Assembly: GCF_008831285.2 (NCBI RefSeq)
Contig: NC_045141.1
Coordinates: forward strand, 12,820,106-12,884,105
Length of the DNA: 64,000 nucleotides
DNA from: Nymphaea colorata
Taxonomy: Eukaryota; Streptophyta; Magnoliopsida; Nymphaeales; Nymphaeaceae
Direction: 5' to 3'
Shown in pieces: positions 1-11,735 of this stretch. Each line of letters begins with the position of its first letter. Position 1 is the stretch's first letter. The notes under the pieces were generated by a model, which saw nothing but the letters and a program-made list of their open reading frames with translations, did no database searches and was not told the DNA's origin. Made by a program: the position numbers and the translations under genes.

Positions 1-450
1 TTGGCAGCTAATGCAGCCCAAAGCCCTTAGACATCCTCCTGCTCACTGAGATGCATGATGACCCACACACTGGCTCAGAAAGAAGGGGAGGCTGTTTTGG
101 GATTGGATTGTTGTTTATATATCCTTCAACTTTGTGTCATTCATTCTCGTGTTCGAGCTCATTCTCTTTTTCTAGGAAAATGTTTTCCCAGTTCTCATTC
201 AATTTACATGTGAAAAAGTAGATAGCAAGGATGACTCCCCATGTTCATGTCCTTCGTACTTCCCTTTGCATGCAGGTTGAAGTGATACTCGGGAAAGCAA
301 ACATTGGTTGAAATCCGAAGATGGTGGTCGCAAAGACCATGATGAAGACAGAAGAGGGGAGCTGGATAATACACCAACGGGATAATTCATATAGACATAT
401 GTGACTTTTTGTCTTCGGAAATTTCACAAAAAGGTTCTGAGTCAATCACA
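1..450. other. No recognisable gene (window edge)
   Basis: Mixed-composition sequence with only short open frames on either strand. A neighbouring gene could end here, but no frame gives a recognisable domain. I see no tRNA, terminal repeat or long inverted repeat. Confidence 0.4.
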
Positions 451-452
451 TT

Positions 453-1340
453 TTGATGATCTGCAGTCTGAGATCATTTGATGCAAGCCATCAATTGAAT
501 TACCTGGCGGAATATGAAGAGCAAAGATCTAAAAAGGATTGCGGTCCTTGCATGGAAGGTCAGGCTCGGGTAAGCGAGGGAGGGGAGCAACGGCTCGTTA
601 TCCTTCCACTGCCGAGAGAGGGAGGTGCTCGCTGCTCTGTGAAGCCAGCCTCACGCGGTTCCCTCCACCCTAGAGCACAGCCCGCCCAGCCCTTCGGCCG
701 GACGCGCAGCGCCAAACTCCCGGCTTGGATCAGGGCGAGCCGATCGATGCTCCTCTTCCCTCACCGATCCATGTCCAACATGCGGTTCCACAACCCCCTT
801 GCGCCCTCGCTCGAGTTACAAGCTTCCGCGACGGAGCTCGGCGATCGAGGTAACTTGAGCTCTGATTTTATGTAATAGATTTTTTCGGAAAACTTTCGAT
901 ACAGGACTAAATGTGCCGTTCATGTTCCGCCATTGAAACTGCTATTGACTCTGTTTCTCCCTCGTCTTGCCCCACGGCTGAGTATCACCGACTCCAACGG
1001 CTTATCTAGGCTTAGTCTGTGACTCGATGCCGGAGAAGTTGTTCACGACGGGAAAGGTATGAACAGTGATCCAGGAAAATGTGAACTGGCAGCCATGGAC
1101 GACTCCAAGGTTTGTGCATTTTATTCTTCCTGTGTAGTAGAGGAGGAAGACGGCATCACCTTGATGAAACACCAAACTCAGCAAAGAAACCAACAGTATT
1201 GGTTCCTCGCCGGAGTGCAAAGTCCTTGTCATCAAAATTTATTCAAATCGGCCAGGTTGAATCTATTGGTAGAAAACTAAATAGCGTGCCACTCAATTGG
1301 TTCAGTGACTCTGTGTGTCTACTTCCTTCCCTGTAGGACA
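453..1340 (+). other. GC-rich island with unassigned open frames
   Basis: About 560-850 is much more GC-rich than its surroundings and contains a 140-codon frame (453..875). A good splice-donor-like site (GAG followed by GTAACTT) lies near 849. A second stretch at about 1059-1280 holds overlapping 73-77 codon frames in three registers. None of the translations matches a family I know. This could be a first exon and promoter of an unrecognised gene, a captured gene fragment, or chance. The base composition makes it the most gene-like stretch of the first 6 kb, but I cannot assign a product. Confidence 0.25.
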
Positions 1341-3365
1341 AGCGGTGCTACGTCCATTGAGGGCAAACATTATATTCTTAGAACAAGTTTTCTTGGAATT
1401 ATATGTTCTAAGAATACTGTCTTCTTATCCTAAGGACAAAATCCTGTTTACGTCCAGGGTCTGATTGTAGGATTCAAAAACAACATCCAAAAACCATACT
1501 TGAAATATGTATTCTAGAAACATTTGTATTTAAAAAAGCAAAGAGTGATTGTTTTCTTCTTTTAAGTACCCTCTTAAGCAAACAAATGCATAAGTTAAAG
1601 AAACGTTGTCAACTTCACGCCTGTTGGAACCCCATAAGACAAATTTTTGGGAGTGAAGAGTCGCAAAAGTATGCCAAAGACGCTTAAACCACTTGAAAGG
1701 AGCTTGGAGGGGAGCTTTGCACGCAAAGACACTTAAAAGGGGATAATTTTGTAATTAAAAAAAAAACATGTCCTTTGTAGTCATTTTACTTTTTTTATTT
1801 TTATTTTTATCTTACCAAAACTTATCTTTTTTTATGTTAGTGCATGAAATTTCATGCACCAGTATGGCGCATATAACCAGCTTTGAAGTATCATGCTCCG
1901 AGCGTATCTACACCATGCAAAAAGGACCTGCACGTAAGCCTAGAACGAAAAGGCACTTAACCACTTTACAAGAAGAGTTCAGGAAAGCTTAGGATGCATT
2001 GTGGATTTAGTGATGGAAGGGTTCTTTACTAAGTTTTTTCTTTTTTCTTTTTGGGTGAGTGGTTCATCTCTACTGCAAAGAGAGGCAACTGGACCCTGCT
2101 CTATCCATCACCCTCAGGGTTCACGAAGCTTGTGTCAGAACCAATTACGGTCTAAAGGATGAGCGCGCTGTATCGTGATAGCAATCATGGATTTGAAATG
2201 CCTCTAAGTTGACCACCTTGCAGCCTTCTACGGTACAACGCCTCGGATTGGGTTCTTTGCTAAGTCATTATGGATATTTAAGTAAGGTGTTTGTATCCGC
2301 TCAACTTACCAACATGGCGAAAGGTTTATGGGACATGTTTTTTTTATTATTGTTAGAACAACCCAAATATTTACTTTTGCATGATTCAGCTTGTCTCCAA
2401 TCCAGTTTTAATTCTTTACGTAAGAATTATTATTCATTAACATAATGTTAATAAATTGTGACTCTAGCTTTTCTTTGACATTTGGAGACATCAAATATAA
2501 GCCGTCTGATTCCAGATAATAGGATATCAAACGTGTCCCCTTTCTCTCCCCATCAACTCAGCTGTTGGGATTCCCCTTGCAAGAAGTGGAGGGGCAGAGA
2601 GAGAGAGAGAGAGGAGTTTAGAGGGAGAGGGAGGCAGGGGAGATCTGGGTCGTCAAATTTAAAATATTTTTTTTTTTTTAATATCAAGAATTTGAGTTGT
2701 CTCTTCTCAAATCTCACGTATGTCCTTCGTTTATTATCTTTGCCAGACGCACAAAAAGTTACTGTTCTCAGAAAATACATATCTTGTATATGTTGTATAG
2801 TTATTTTTAGAAGCTGGAACCGAAAAAAGCTACATTTCTTACTTTATTTAGAATGAAAATTGTTAAAATAGTATATTCCAGTAAACTTCTAAAACTTAAA
2901 TTTTTTTAATTTTCATTTTGAGAAGAAAATAGCCAAATCATAGATTAACTTCTGGAAAAATCTTGATAAGTATACATTTAGTATATAAAAACGTTACAAA
3001 AACAGTGATACATCCAACTGCACAAGGTAGACAAAATAATTTTTTAGCGATGCCTTTAGTTTTGTAAAAACTTGTATTCATGTATAGTATTTATTTATGA
3101 ATCTTTTATCGCAATTATTGATAACTTAGAAAGGTACCTTTCTAAGTAGCTCCCATGGGAATCCCGCCTTCAGCGCCTAAGTGCTTCTACTTTTCTTTTT
3201 TCTCAAGTCCGTTTTTGAAGTATTTTTACTTTCCTAGTTTATATGTCGCCTTTGTTCTTCTCAAGCTTCCTCCTAAAAAGACTTGGAGGTGCATAACTCC
3301 GGTATCAATAGATTTGAAGAGGAAGAAGGAATAAATTCTACAAGATAAAGAACTTTCGACAAAAG
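1341..3365. other. AT-rich intergenic, no gene seen
   Basis: Long T- and A-runs and a (GA)n tract near 2595-2613. Open frames of 74-124 codons here are low-complexity or simple-repeat driven. A short imperfect inverted repeat sits near 1374-1424. No gene or complete mobile element is supported. Confidence 0.4.
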
Positions 3366-3366
3366 A

Positions 3367-3751
3367 GGCATTTGATGAGTCTGGAATTATGGAATTCTAG
3401 AATTAAACTTCTCATTCTTTATGAAATAAGAATTTGCCTTATCAAAACAAAGAAATTGGATTCTGGAATTATAAGCACATTCTTGAATCAGTTCTGGAAT
3501 TGTGATTGGTAGGACGTGGGACTATGATTTCGGAATTTTATAATTTCTTTCATCTCTCTTTAGGGCAGCATCAGATCCACAATTTTAATTAATGTTTTAT
3601 CAAACACATTATTTTCAATTCTGGAATCAAAATACCAAACTATCAAACACAAATGGAAAAACTAGAAATTTCATTCCAATTCTAGTTTGAAGTGGAATTT
3701 CGTTTCTAGAATTTTATTTGTAGAATCAAAATTCAAGACAGTCCAATGCCC
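3367..3751. mobile_element. Possible MITE with degenerate terminal inverted repeats
   Basis: The left end reads GAGGCATTTGATGAGTCTGG and the right end, on the other strand, GGGGCATTGGACTGTCTTG. The inside is full of variants of TCTGGAATT and its complement, as in foldback MITEs. No coding capacity. No clean target-site duplication was found, so the boundaries are approximate. Confidence 0.4.
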
Positions 3752-6465
3752 CCTTATCAAATCAAACAAAGGGAAAGCAAGAACAATATAGCAACCAAAA
3801 GGATGATCAAAGGAGGCGAAAAAACTCTTCTACCTGTCCTCTTAGATTACCAGGCTATCTATGAATAGACCTCGGGTCCAACTATATTGACCCAAACTTA
3901 CTAGGACTCAAAAAGGTTCAAAGAAACAAGCACATAAAATCCAACAGAAAATCAAAGAAGTCCGGTAGGAGCAGAACTAGAAATTTTTGGTTAAGATCAA
4001 TAGTAATAAAATATTAAATTTTTAATGGGCATCAATACAGAAGGGATAAAATATACGCTAATAGGTCATTTGAAAAAAAAGTAAGACATTGTTACTGTCC
4101 TATGAATTTGTCCCTAAAAAATAGAGCAGACTCAAGGAATACTAGTAACCGTGTTCTATGAGGTTGCATCCTTTTTAGGATGGGTTAAATAACATAATGT
4201 TACTGTTGTCAAACAGCCTCAAGATAACATGAAAATGAACATTTTTTGCGGATTTGTGTAGTCAATTGCCCACATATATGCCTATACCTGTCTCTGCCCC
4301 TGTTTACATCTCCTCGATTTGTAACTGTGTCTGCTTCCTTTGTGCCATTACTTGCATTGGAGTTTTGATGCAAGAACACTCTTAGTTAATGCCTACCAGT
4401 CTACCAACAACATTTTAAGATCAAAGCACATATATGGGTGTCTTTTTTTTTGTTTTAGATGAGCTGATCTCATCTTAGGAATGTTACTGGATCTGTTGTT
4501 TATCAATCTGATTGTGAATCCATTTAGTCAGATCTTATAAAGAATTTTATATCCAATTAGTGATGAGATAAAGGTTTATTTAATATGCAGTTTTGAATTT
4601 GAATTTGATTTGCATATCTAACAAGAGTTCGATAAAGATCTGACCTGATTACAATTATGAAGTTCTTCAATCATTTAGCTTTGAACTTTTGCTTTCTCCA
4701 CCACAGCCACATGCCTGGGAGAGTATTTTCAAATCTTGTTTTTCTATCATATCTCTGCTCTACCTTATTCCAAACTGCCTTTGCCACACTACATTCAGAA
4801 AAGATGTGGGGGATGGGTTTTAATTTATTTTTACAAGTAGCACTTCTATTTGTTAAGCATACTCCCCACTTCTATAGAGGATCCGAAGTAATAATTTTGA
4901 CTTTTAGTACTAAATGCAAACACCATCTGGCTTTTGGGATGCAGACACACTTCCAGATCGTCTTCAATGCTAACGGGATGGACCTCTTTCTCTGTTTTTA
5001 TCATAAATTTCAATCTTTAAGTGTTTCTGATCTAAAATCCTCAAGATTTGAGAACCGTGGATTTAAAATCAAATCCTCCCCTTCCGATCTTAAATCTTTT
5101 TTTTTTTCTTTTTCCAAGTGAAGTGAAGAAGAATTTCAAGTGTGGATTTTACCATGGACCTTTTTATTTAGCGAAAACATGTCACATTAGTTCTGCATCA
5201 GATCCATAGATTTTAAATTTGAAGTAATCAGGCACAAAAGGCATGGGAGAGTGGGCAGGGGCCATGCACACCCTCACCCCTCAATGTTTTTAGAAAGTTA
5301 AATTTTAGTTTAACCTATATTAAACATTTAAAAATTATATTTTGAACATGGTTAAAGTTTTGAAACTATACTTCGGGTCTTGCAATGAAAAATTCCTATC
5401 TCTGCCGTTAAAAGTAATCAGATGCCCGTTAGGTTGAACCAGAACTAACAGTCGATTCTATTGGTATCGACTTTGTATTATGGCCGTCAGAGAGTTCAGA
5501 TTGCCTTTTTTTTTCCTTTTTTTTTTTCTTTTTGCGCGTGAAAGCTGAGATTCATCATAAACTATGTCAATAGAGGGGGACTCCTGGGGTTGAATTTTTT
5601 ATGTTTCTCAATTTTAGAGCTTGCAAGTTCAACCCTCTTGCAAGGTGAAGAGAACTCTCCTATTGATGAATTCATGGTACTTATAAACTATTATTTCATT
5701 GATTAATTTGCTCTTTTCTTTTTCAAGAAAAAAAAAGCTAAGATCCAATTTAAAATTGTTAAATAAATAAAAAAGTATAAGTCTACCCATATTCAGATAG
5801 CGACCGACGTCTTAATGAAGGATCAATAACTTATATATCAAGGATGAATTTCTCAATTTGTATATGGTAAAGAATAGTCAACAATTCATGAAAAGTGTGG
5901 GTGTCAACGGATGATATTCCTGTGGGACAGTGCTTAATCTGGTTCGGAGTTAGATTTCCATTCAGATATAAAGAAATGGAAAAAAAATATCTGAATTTAA
6001 CGTCTAACTGGATTTTGGACATATGTTATAAATAAGATATTTCTTGACCCAAAAAGAAATCTTATATGAACTTCAAGCCCCAATCAAATCCAAGTTCTTG
6101 AATTTGCAGAGAAATTTTGCGGAGAAGATTTAAGAACTAAGAATCTGAATAGTTATTCTTTGAAACGCACTTGTTTGCCTTATTAATAAAAAGTGCATCG
6201 CTCCGTTGAGTGTAGACTAAATCATTTTTATTTAACCCAAGATTAGTTCATGAATGAAAACAAAATAAGCTGTTTCTCACGTTCTTCTTTATTGTTTTGC
6301 AGGTGTGCAATAATTCAATTGCTCTTGTGGAGTCCAGGAGCTGTGGTGAATCAACTGCTCGCCGCAGTAACAAAAGAAAGATAAGGATTAGTTTATTTCT
6401 CTCGTGAAATGGCCAACCAATTATACGTGCGTGGTTTCAAGAGCAAAAGCATAATTCCTTGCCAC
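3752..6465. other. AT-rich intergenic, no gene seen
   Basis: A 154-codon open frame at 4657..5121 (plus) is the longest here. Its translation is rich in Phe and Leu, ends in a poly-T stretch and has no recognisable domain, so I do not call it. The rest is AT-rich with T-runs at 5502-5535. Nothing else is supported. Confidence 0.4.
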
Positions 6466-6780
6466 TCACTCAATCGAAATTCGAAAAGTTGATGGAATCG
6501 TGGAAAATATCTTTTCTTCTTTGGCAGACTCCGGTGGTTGATGATGACCGGAGATCAGACGCACGTCGATAACCGAAGGTGCCGAACTCTTCAGCTTCAG
6601 ACACTCGAAGGTGTTAAATCTAATGGCGGAAAGAGCTAGTCTTGATGAAGAAAGAAAACTAAGGAATCTAAAACAAAAGAAAGAACGGAATCCCCATCTC
6701 CCTCGATTGCTCTCCACAAAGGACAAGAAAGATGGCCTTTGATCTGTAACACCCATGTCAGAAACGGAGGGTAATCACCA
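6466..6780 (-). other. Unassigned 96-codon open frame
   Basis: A minus-strand frame at 6466..6756 is less AT-rich than its flanks and has no simple-repeat bias. I do not recognise the product. It lies directly next to repeat-family copy A, so it may be part of the same mobile or duplicated DNA. Low confidence that it is expressed. Confidence 0.15.
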
Positions 6781-6820
6781 ACCCCCTTGCCGGAATCCAT
6801 GAGCCATCAATCGAGATCAG

Positions 6821-7890
6821 CAGTAAAGGTGAAGACTAATATTTTGCTTGCGTCAAATACACAGGAACATGTACACGAAATTTACAGGGACACAAAGACC
6901 AAAAACTACTTTTGCGGAAGGAGACAAAGTTCGCCGGAAAGACAAACGTCCGAGCTCACAGGGACCAACAGCTAATCTCGACGGCCTTTTGGAACCGCTC
7001 TGCGAGGGCGAGATTCTCGGCGGCGTTGGCCGTGGTCCGGGGCAGCTGGAGAAGGTCTCGGAGCCACTTGCTGGGCGCAAAAGGCGGCTGGTGAGCGGCT
7101 CCGCGGCTGTTGGTGGCAGAGAGGGGCTCCGCCTGGCCGGCGGGGTTCTTCCACTCTCCCCAGAGGTTGGAGATGGAGGGCGTGGTGATCGAGGGAGCCA
7201 TTTCAGCGGAGAAAAGGGCAATGGAAGAAGACAGAGGCACCTTTTTTTTCAGGAGGGAAGCAGAAGGATGTGGCAAAAGGGAAGGGGGAGGCAGCCCTTT
7301 AATGGAGGACAGGCGGAGGGATCTGATCAGCAACCAGCGGCGGCGGTTGCATTGTTTCGGAAAACCATGGGTGGTGGGCCCCGCTGGTCCTGCACCACTG
7401 ACTTTTTAGCTCTTTTTATTTTCATTGGAGAGATGCTCTTCCGTTCACCATTTTATCCGGATAGAAGCTCGTGAAAATGACGCTTAGATTGTGTTCGTTT
7501 TACGGAGATATTTATAGATTGAAGAACGTAATCTTATTCATTTTACTTTAAATTTAAGGTTTTTAATATATAATTGAGATCTTTAGTTTGGTTAATTCTT
7601 GAGAAAATTTTATTTTTTTTAACATGAATTTTTTACATTTTTTAAAAAAGATATTTGGGCTTTCACATTTAAAAGTAATTATAACATATTGAATATACTG
7701 CAGGTGTACGACGTTTGAATTTTTTTTATTACATACACCTCAAGTCAACAAGCTCTCTTCTCAGATTCATGTTTCTCAAGTTTACCATTTTCTAAAATTG
7801 AATGCCATACTTAGGTCTTGCTTTAAAAACGGACCTTCAGATTTGAATATGACTTTTTCCATTCTCGCTTAAGATTGTTGCTGCATCGGA
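6821..7890. repeat. Repeat family copy A (81-codon ORF family)
   Basis: This is the diverged member of a three-copy dispersed family (B at 9797..12272, C at 38978..41572). Homology starts near the phrase GCAGTAAAGG...GTGAAGACTAATAT, covers the GC-rich 81-codon ORF, and continues with indels to about 7885 (TTAAGATTGTTGC against TTAAGATATTGTC in B). The core is GC-rich inside AT-rich DNA. The family has no visible transposase or reverse transcriptase. Its 5' border differs from copies B and C, which begin about 600 bp further out. Confidence 0.7.
6956..7201 (-). CDS. 81-aa conserved ORF of unknown function, copy A
   Basis: The frame runs from ATG (7201) to a stop at 6956. I do not recognise the product. 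The translation begins MAPSITTPSISNLWGEW and has a helix-prone C-terminal half (FAPSKWLRDLL, then NAAENLALAERFQKAVEIS). Compared with copies B and C it has the same length, no indel in the 246 nt and about nine residue differences, while flanking DNA has indels. That pattern suggests selection on the protein, or recent common origin from a real gene. The open frame extends upstream to 7333 with a Ser/Leu/Pro-rich stretch that could be a 5' leader or a targeting extension. It may be the first exon of a longer gene, since a splice-donor-like GGTACGTG lies downstream in B and C. Function unknown. Confidence 0.4.
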   Translation of the reverse strand: MAPSITTPSISNLWGEWKNPAGQAEPLSATNSRGAAHQPPFAPSKWLRDLLQLPRTTANAAENLALAERFQKAVEISCWSL

Positions 7891-8082
7891 CGAGACTTAC
7901 AAACAGATGTGAATCTAAATTTTATTCTAAAATTAAAATGATAAAAGAGTAGCAAATAAATAAGAACTAGAAGGGACAACAAGATAGGGCGTGTCGCTTG
8001 TGTCCCCTTTGGTGGATACCGTGTCGTAAGTGACTTCAGTCGGCTGGATTCACATGGATGACTTGAAAACCCTTTATTTACG
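7891..8082. other. Short AT-rich spacer
   Basis: Sequence between repeat copy A and the next MITE. No gene is seen. Confidence 0.3.
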
Positions 8083-8508
8083 CTTTGTTTGGATGGAGGA
8101 AAAGGAAATAAAAGAACAATCAATTGTCTGTTTCGTTGATTAATTAAGCATAAGTAAAAGCAAATGAAAGTCAAAAAATTGTTTGGTTGTAAAGAAAATG
8201 AAAATAAATGGAAGAAATGGAAATAATGCTTTAATGTAAATCCAATCCCTTCAAAATTGAAGGAATTAAAAAGAAAAAGAAAGGATTGTCAATTTTATAC
8301 TGTATACGCATTTTCTTTCACGCTCTGCATGCATGAACAAGATTTTATTGATTTTTTTCAGGTTCGTCTCCTTTCTTTTCTCTGCCTTTTTGTTTTTTTA
8401 CTACTGTTCTCAATGCCCCCTTCCCCTTCCATTTCTTTTCCTTTCTGTCTCTCTCTCTCTCTTTCTTTTTTCCTTTTCACTCATCTCTTTTCCTCCATCC
8501 AAACAAAG
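8083..8508. mobile_element. MITE with perfect 22-bp terminal inverted repeats
   Basis: The two ends are perfect 22-bp inverted repeats, starting CTTTGTTTGGATGGAGG at 8083 and ending with the exact complement at 8508. The 426-bp interior is AT-rich with a CT-rich tract and has no convincing coding region; overlapping 73-85 codon frames come from the pyrimidine tract. No convincing target-site duplication is visible, so the superfamily is not assigned. The TTTGGATGG-type terminus is common among plant MITEs. Confidence 0.75.
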
Positions 8509-9796
8509 AAATAGAGGAAGGACGGGTGGTGGTGATGCCGGCTTTACAAACGAAACCGACATCTCTTGAAGACTCGTAATCATAAAAAAGGGCTTCCTGT
8601 TGAGGTCTGGCTTTTTATGGTTGTGCCTCAAATTTGAGATTTGAACCGTAGAATTGACCTGATTTCGGATCTCAAACCTGATTTTTTTTTTAAATGCTAA
8701 GAAATAAAAAGTTGAACTTAAGTGGGAATCTTATATAAGAACCTTAAGATGAACCATGAATTTATCATGGATCTTTTGTCATCATATCAGCAAAAAGCAT
8801 ACCATATCAGATTTACATTAAATTCATAAATTTCAAATCCAAAATAATCAAATGCACTCTTTAGGTTGATGTTTAGCCGATGCCTTGCATTTAAGCATGG
8901 GCATCGGGTGATTAAATTAAAAAATATATAATATAATATATAAATACAATTAATAGTAATAACATATTATAATTATATATAAAAATCAATAAAATATGTA
9001 TTAAAAAAATCTTATCAAGTTGAACCTGGTCCACCCGGGTCGGCCTGATAACTTCTCCTTTTTGTTAGGTCTAAGCCCAGGTCCATGTCGGGCCGAGTAT
9101 CGAGTACCCATTGAATACCTGACCCGACAAACAACCTTAATTGCCCGACAAACAACCTTAATTGCGCTTAAGAAATGTCAAATGCTGCTTTCACCTCTCT
9201 GAATTTGGAGAATAGCATATTACCCAATCTCTACAAAAGAACTGACGCAAATTAAATTAGCTGTGAGGGAAGAAATCAAATACAATGAGCACTGCCCTTC
9301 CCATGTAATCACCAGAAATTATATACGTGCAATTACTTATTTCTTTTTGGGTAACCCAAAGTTTACAAATATGAAAAAACAAGAGCATTTATTTGAATGG
9401 GCATCCTTGTGATTGGCAGCCTGGCATGGGCCCTTTCACATTTTTGAAAAAAAAAAGTTTTATTTTTTATCAAATGTTAAATTGATAATCAGAATAAGAA
9501 AAGTCAAAAAATTAGGATACATTCTCGAAAAATAAAACTTCTATCGAAGAGAAGCCAATAAAACAAAATTCTTATAGAATCAAGAACGAAGTTTTCATTC
9601 TGCCAGATCATGAATTTCCCCCCTTTTCCTTACCAATGCATGGCAAGGCTTTTGGAAAAAACTTTGATGAAAAGAAAGAAGAAGGTGTTAAGAGACCTTC
9701 CTCACCAAAATTTTAAATATATTGTTTGCTTGTATACAAATTTTAAAAGTACTACCTGCACCCTACGATTTTTATTTTTGGCCCGAATGTAAATTT
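8509..9796. other. Intergenic with a degenerate GGGCC-rich element
   Basis: About 8891-9170 contains GCATGGGCATCGGGT on the left and GACCCGAC...TTGCGCTTAA on the right, with a duplicated 21-bp phrase (CCCGACAAACAACCTTAATT) at about 9122-9162. It resembles the element at 45301..45625 and is probably a decayed non-autonomous transposon. At 9350-9400 a short phrase (CCAAAG TTTACAAATATGAAA) matches the tail region of repeat copies B and C. No gene is seen. Confidence 0.35.
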
Positions 9797-10588
9797 GTAC
9801 ATGAATGCTATCAAAAGCTGGATGCATTTATGGACAGTGGATGTGGAAGTGCCCTCAGCATAGAGGGAACCAAAACATTTGTGGGACCTGTGTTTCTCAC
9901 TTTATGCCAACGAACGTCCAACGTCATCCCTTCATGCACTGGATAGACATTGATCCTAGCTCCTTCATGCACTCGATAGACATTGATCCTCGCTGAGGGA
10001 CGTGGCCCTTGATATTTTCGGACGCTGATAGATAAGTTTACCACACTTGAGAAAAAAAGTATACCCATGTCCATAGATATATCATTTTTCCATTTTCCAC
10101 TTAGAGATCTCATTGAGGAGTGCCTTTTATATATGGACGTTCACACGTAGAGTAGTTTTGGTAGAGTAATGCCAAGGAAGCTTGGAAAAGAAGAAAAAGA
10201 GACTTGGGGTGTACTCAAAGTAATTTAAAACACCAAACCCTAGATGGAATCCAGGATGTCTGAATGTCCGACGGGAGCCATGTATCTCTTCAGATTTTTA
10301 GAATACAAGAACTTATAACTTTCAAATTTAAAATTTTTCCTATATAGAAATTTCAAACAAATTTTTATGAGTTCCTTTCCACGAAGTTTGAAAATATTAT
10401 TCGGCCCTTTAACAAAATTTGTAGTTCCGCAGCAGTAAAGGAGAAAGGTGAAGACTAATATATTGCTTTTGCGTCAAGTAAATACACAGCAACATGTACA
10501 TGGACACACGTACCAAAAAGGAGAAGAATAAATTACAGTCCTTTTTGCGAGGGGAGACGAAGTTCGCCGGAAAGACAAACGTTCGAGA

Positions 10589-10834
10589 TCAGAGGGACCA
10601 ACAGCTAATCTCGACGGCCTTTTGGAACCGCTCTGCGAGGGCGAGAGCCTCGGCGGCGTTGGCCGTGGTCCGGGGCAGATCAAGGAGGTCTCGGAGCCAC
10701 TTGCTGGGAGCGAAAGGCGGCTGCTGAGAGGCTTCGCGGTTGTTGGTGGCGGAGAGAGGCTCCGCCTGGCCGGCGGGTTTCTTCCACTCGCCCCAGAGGT
10801 TAGAGATGGAGGGCGTGGTGATCGAGGGAGACAT
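10589..10834 (-). CDS. 81-aa conserved ORF of unknown function, copy B
   Basis: ATG at 10834, stop at 10589. The same 81-codon frame as copies A and C, identical to C in translation. Key phrases are ISNLWGEWKKPAGQAEP and FAPSKWLRDLLDLPRTTANA. The frame stays open upstream to 11002. After the stop, a pyrimidine-rich stretch leads to a good donor-like site (TTTTTGGTACGTGTG on the minus strand, near 10510), so transcription with splicing is possible. There is no signal peptide, membrane segment or known domain. It could be a captured first exon from a host gene that has since been copied. Function unknown. Confidence 0.4.
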   Translation of the reverse strand: MSPSITTPSISNLWGEWKKPAGQAEPLSATNNREASQQPPFAPSKWLRDLLDLPRTTANAAEALALAERFQKAVEISCWSL

Positions 10835-11340
10835 TTCAGCGGAGGAAATGAAGATGGAAGAAGACAGAGACACCTTTTTTTTCAGGAGGGAAGCAGAAGG
10901 ATGTGGCAAGAGGGAAGGGGGAGGCCGCCCTTTAATGGAGGAGCGGCGGAGGGATCTGATCAGCAACCAGCGGCGGGTCCGTTGTTTCGGAAAAAAAACC
11001 ATGGGTGGTGGGTCCCGCGGGTCCCTGCCGTTTACTTTCCCGTTTGTATTATCCAGATGAAGTCGGAGACGAGGCCCCTGATTACTATGACATCTTGTCT
11101 CCTGAAATTTTTAGAATTTTGCCTTTTAATATCGGTTTTTTTTTCTTTCTTAAAAGATACTTGAGCTTTTCACATTAAAACGTGATTGTTACATATTTAA
11201 TATGCTGCAGCTCATCTCAAGTTTATATTAATTTTCCATTCCAGGAAGGCTATATGTATTTTTAAAAGTATAAACTAGGACTTGCTTTAAAGTCAGACTT
11301 TTAAATATAAATATGAATTTTTTGCTCTTGTTTAAGATAT

Positions 11341-11735
11341 TGTCACAAATATTTTAACGGCGAGATTTGTCTGGAGGAAGATTTCGAGAAAAGCTCGAAA
11401 ATTTTTAAAAAATAAAAAATAGGTATAAATCAAATAAACGAAAAATAGTAAGAAAATATAAATAAAACTATAAAAAAGTGATAAAAGGAATGTTTTGATG
11501 ATAATAAAAATGATGAAAATAATTGACTTTAAGTTTACATTTGAATCCATGTTAATATTAATGCTAAACATAGAAACATGAAAAATCGTAAAAAATCAAG
11601 AAAAAACGAAATAATAACACAATAAATATTTTTCCCTGTTTTCAAAATATCGTTATTTTTTCTCCTTTTTTTGTTTTTCTTATTTTTGGGGTTAATATCG
11701 TGACATTTTCAAAAATATTGTCCGTGACACTGGTT
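11341..11735. mobile_element. AT-rich TIR element nested in copy B
   Basis: Ends resemble each other in inverse: TTGTCACAAATATTTTAACG on the left and, on the other strand, GTGTCACGGACAATATTTTT on the right. The inside is A-rich on the left half and T-rich on the right half. A diverged copy lies at about 40545..40925 in repeat copy C, and a related element at 24216..24590 in a cap-methyltransferase intron. No coding capacity. Confidence 0.5.

Noticed and set aside
2482-2856. 124-codon frame across a GA tract
   Set aside because: Most of its length is a purine microsatellite and an A/T run.
4657-5121. 154-codon open frame on the plus strand
   Set aside because: Phe/Leu-rich, low complexity at its end (poly-T), no domain, no splice context and no GC rise. 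Probably chance in AT-rich DNA.
8257-8631. Overlapping 73-85 codon frames on both strands
   Set aside because: They come from the pyrimidine tract of the MITE and give Ser/Leu/Phe or Arg/Glu repeats.
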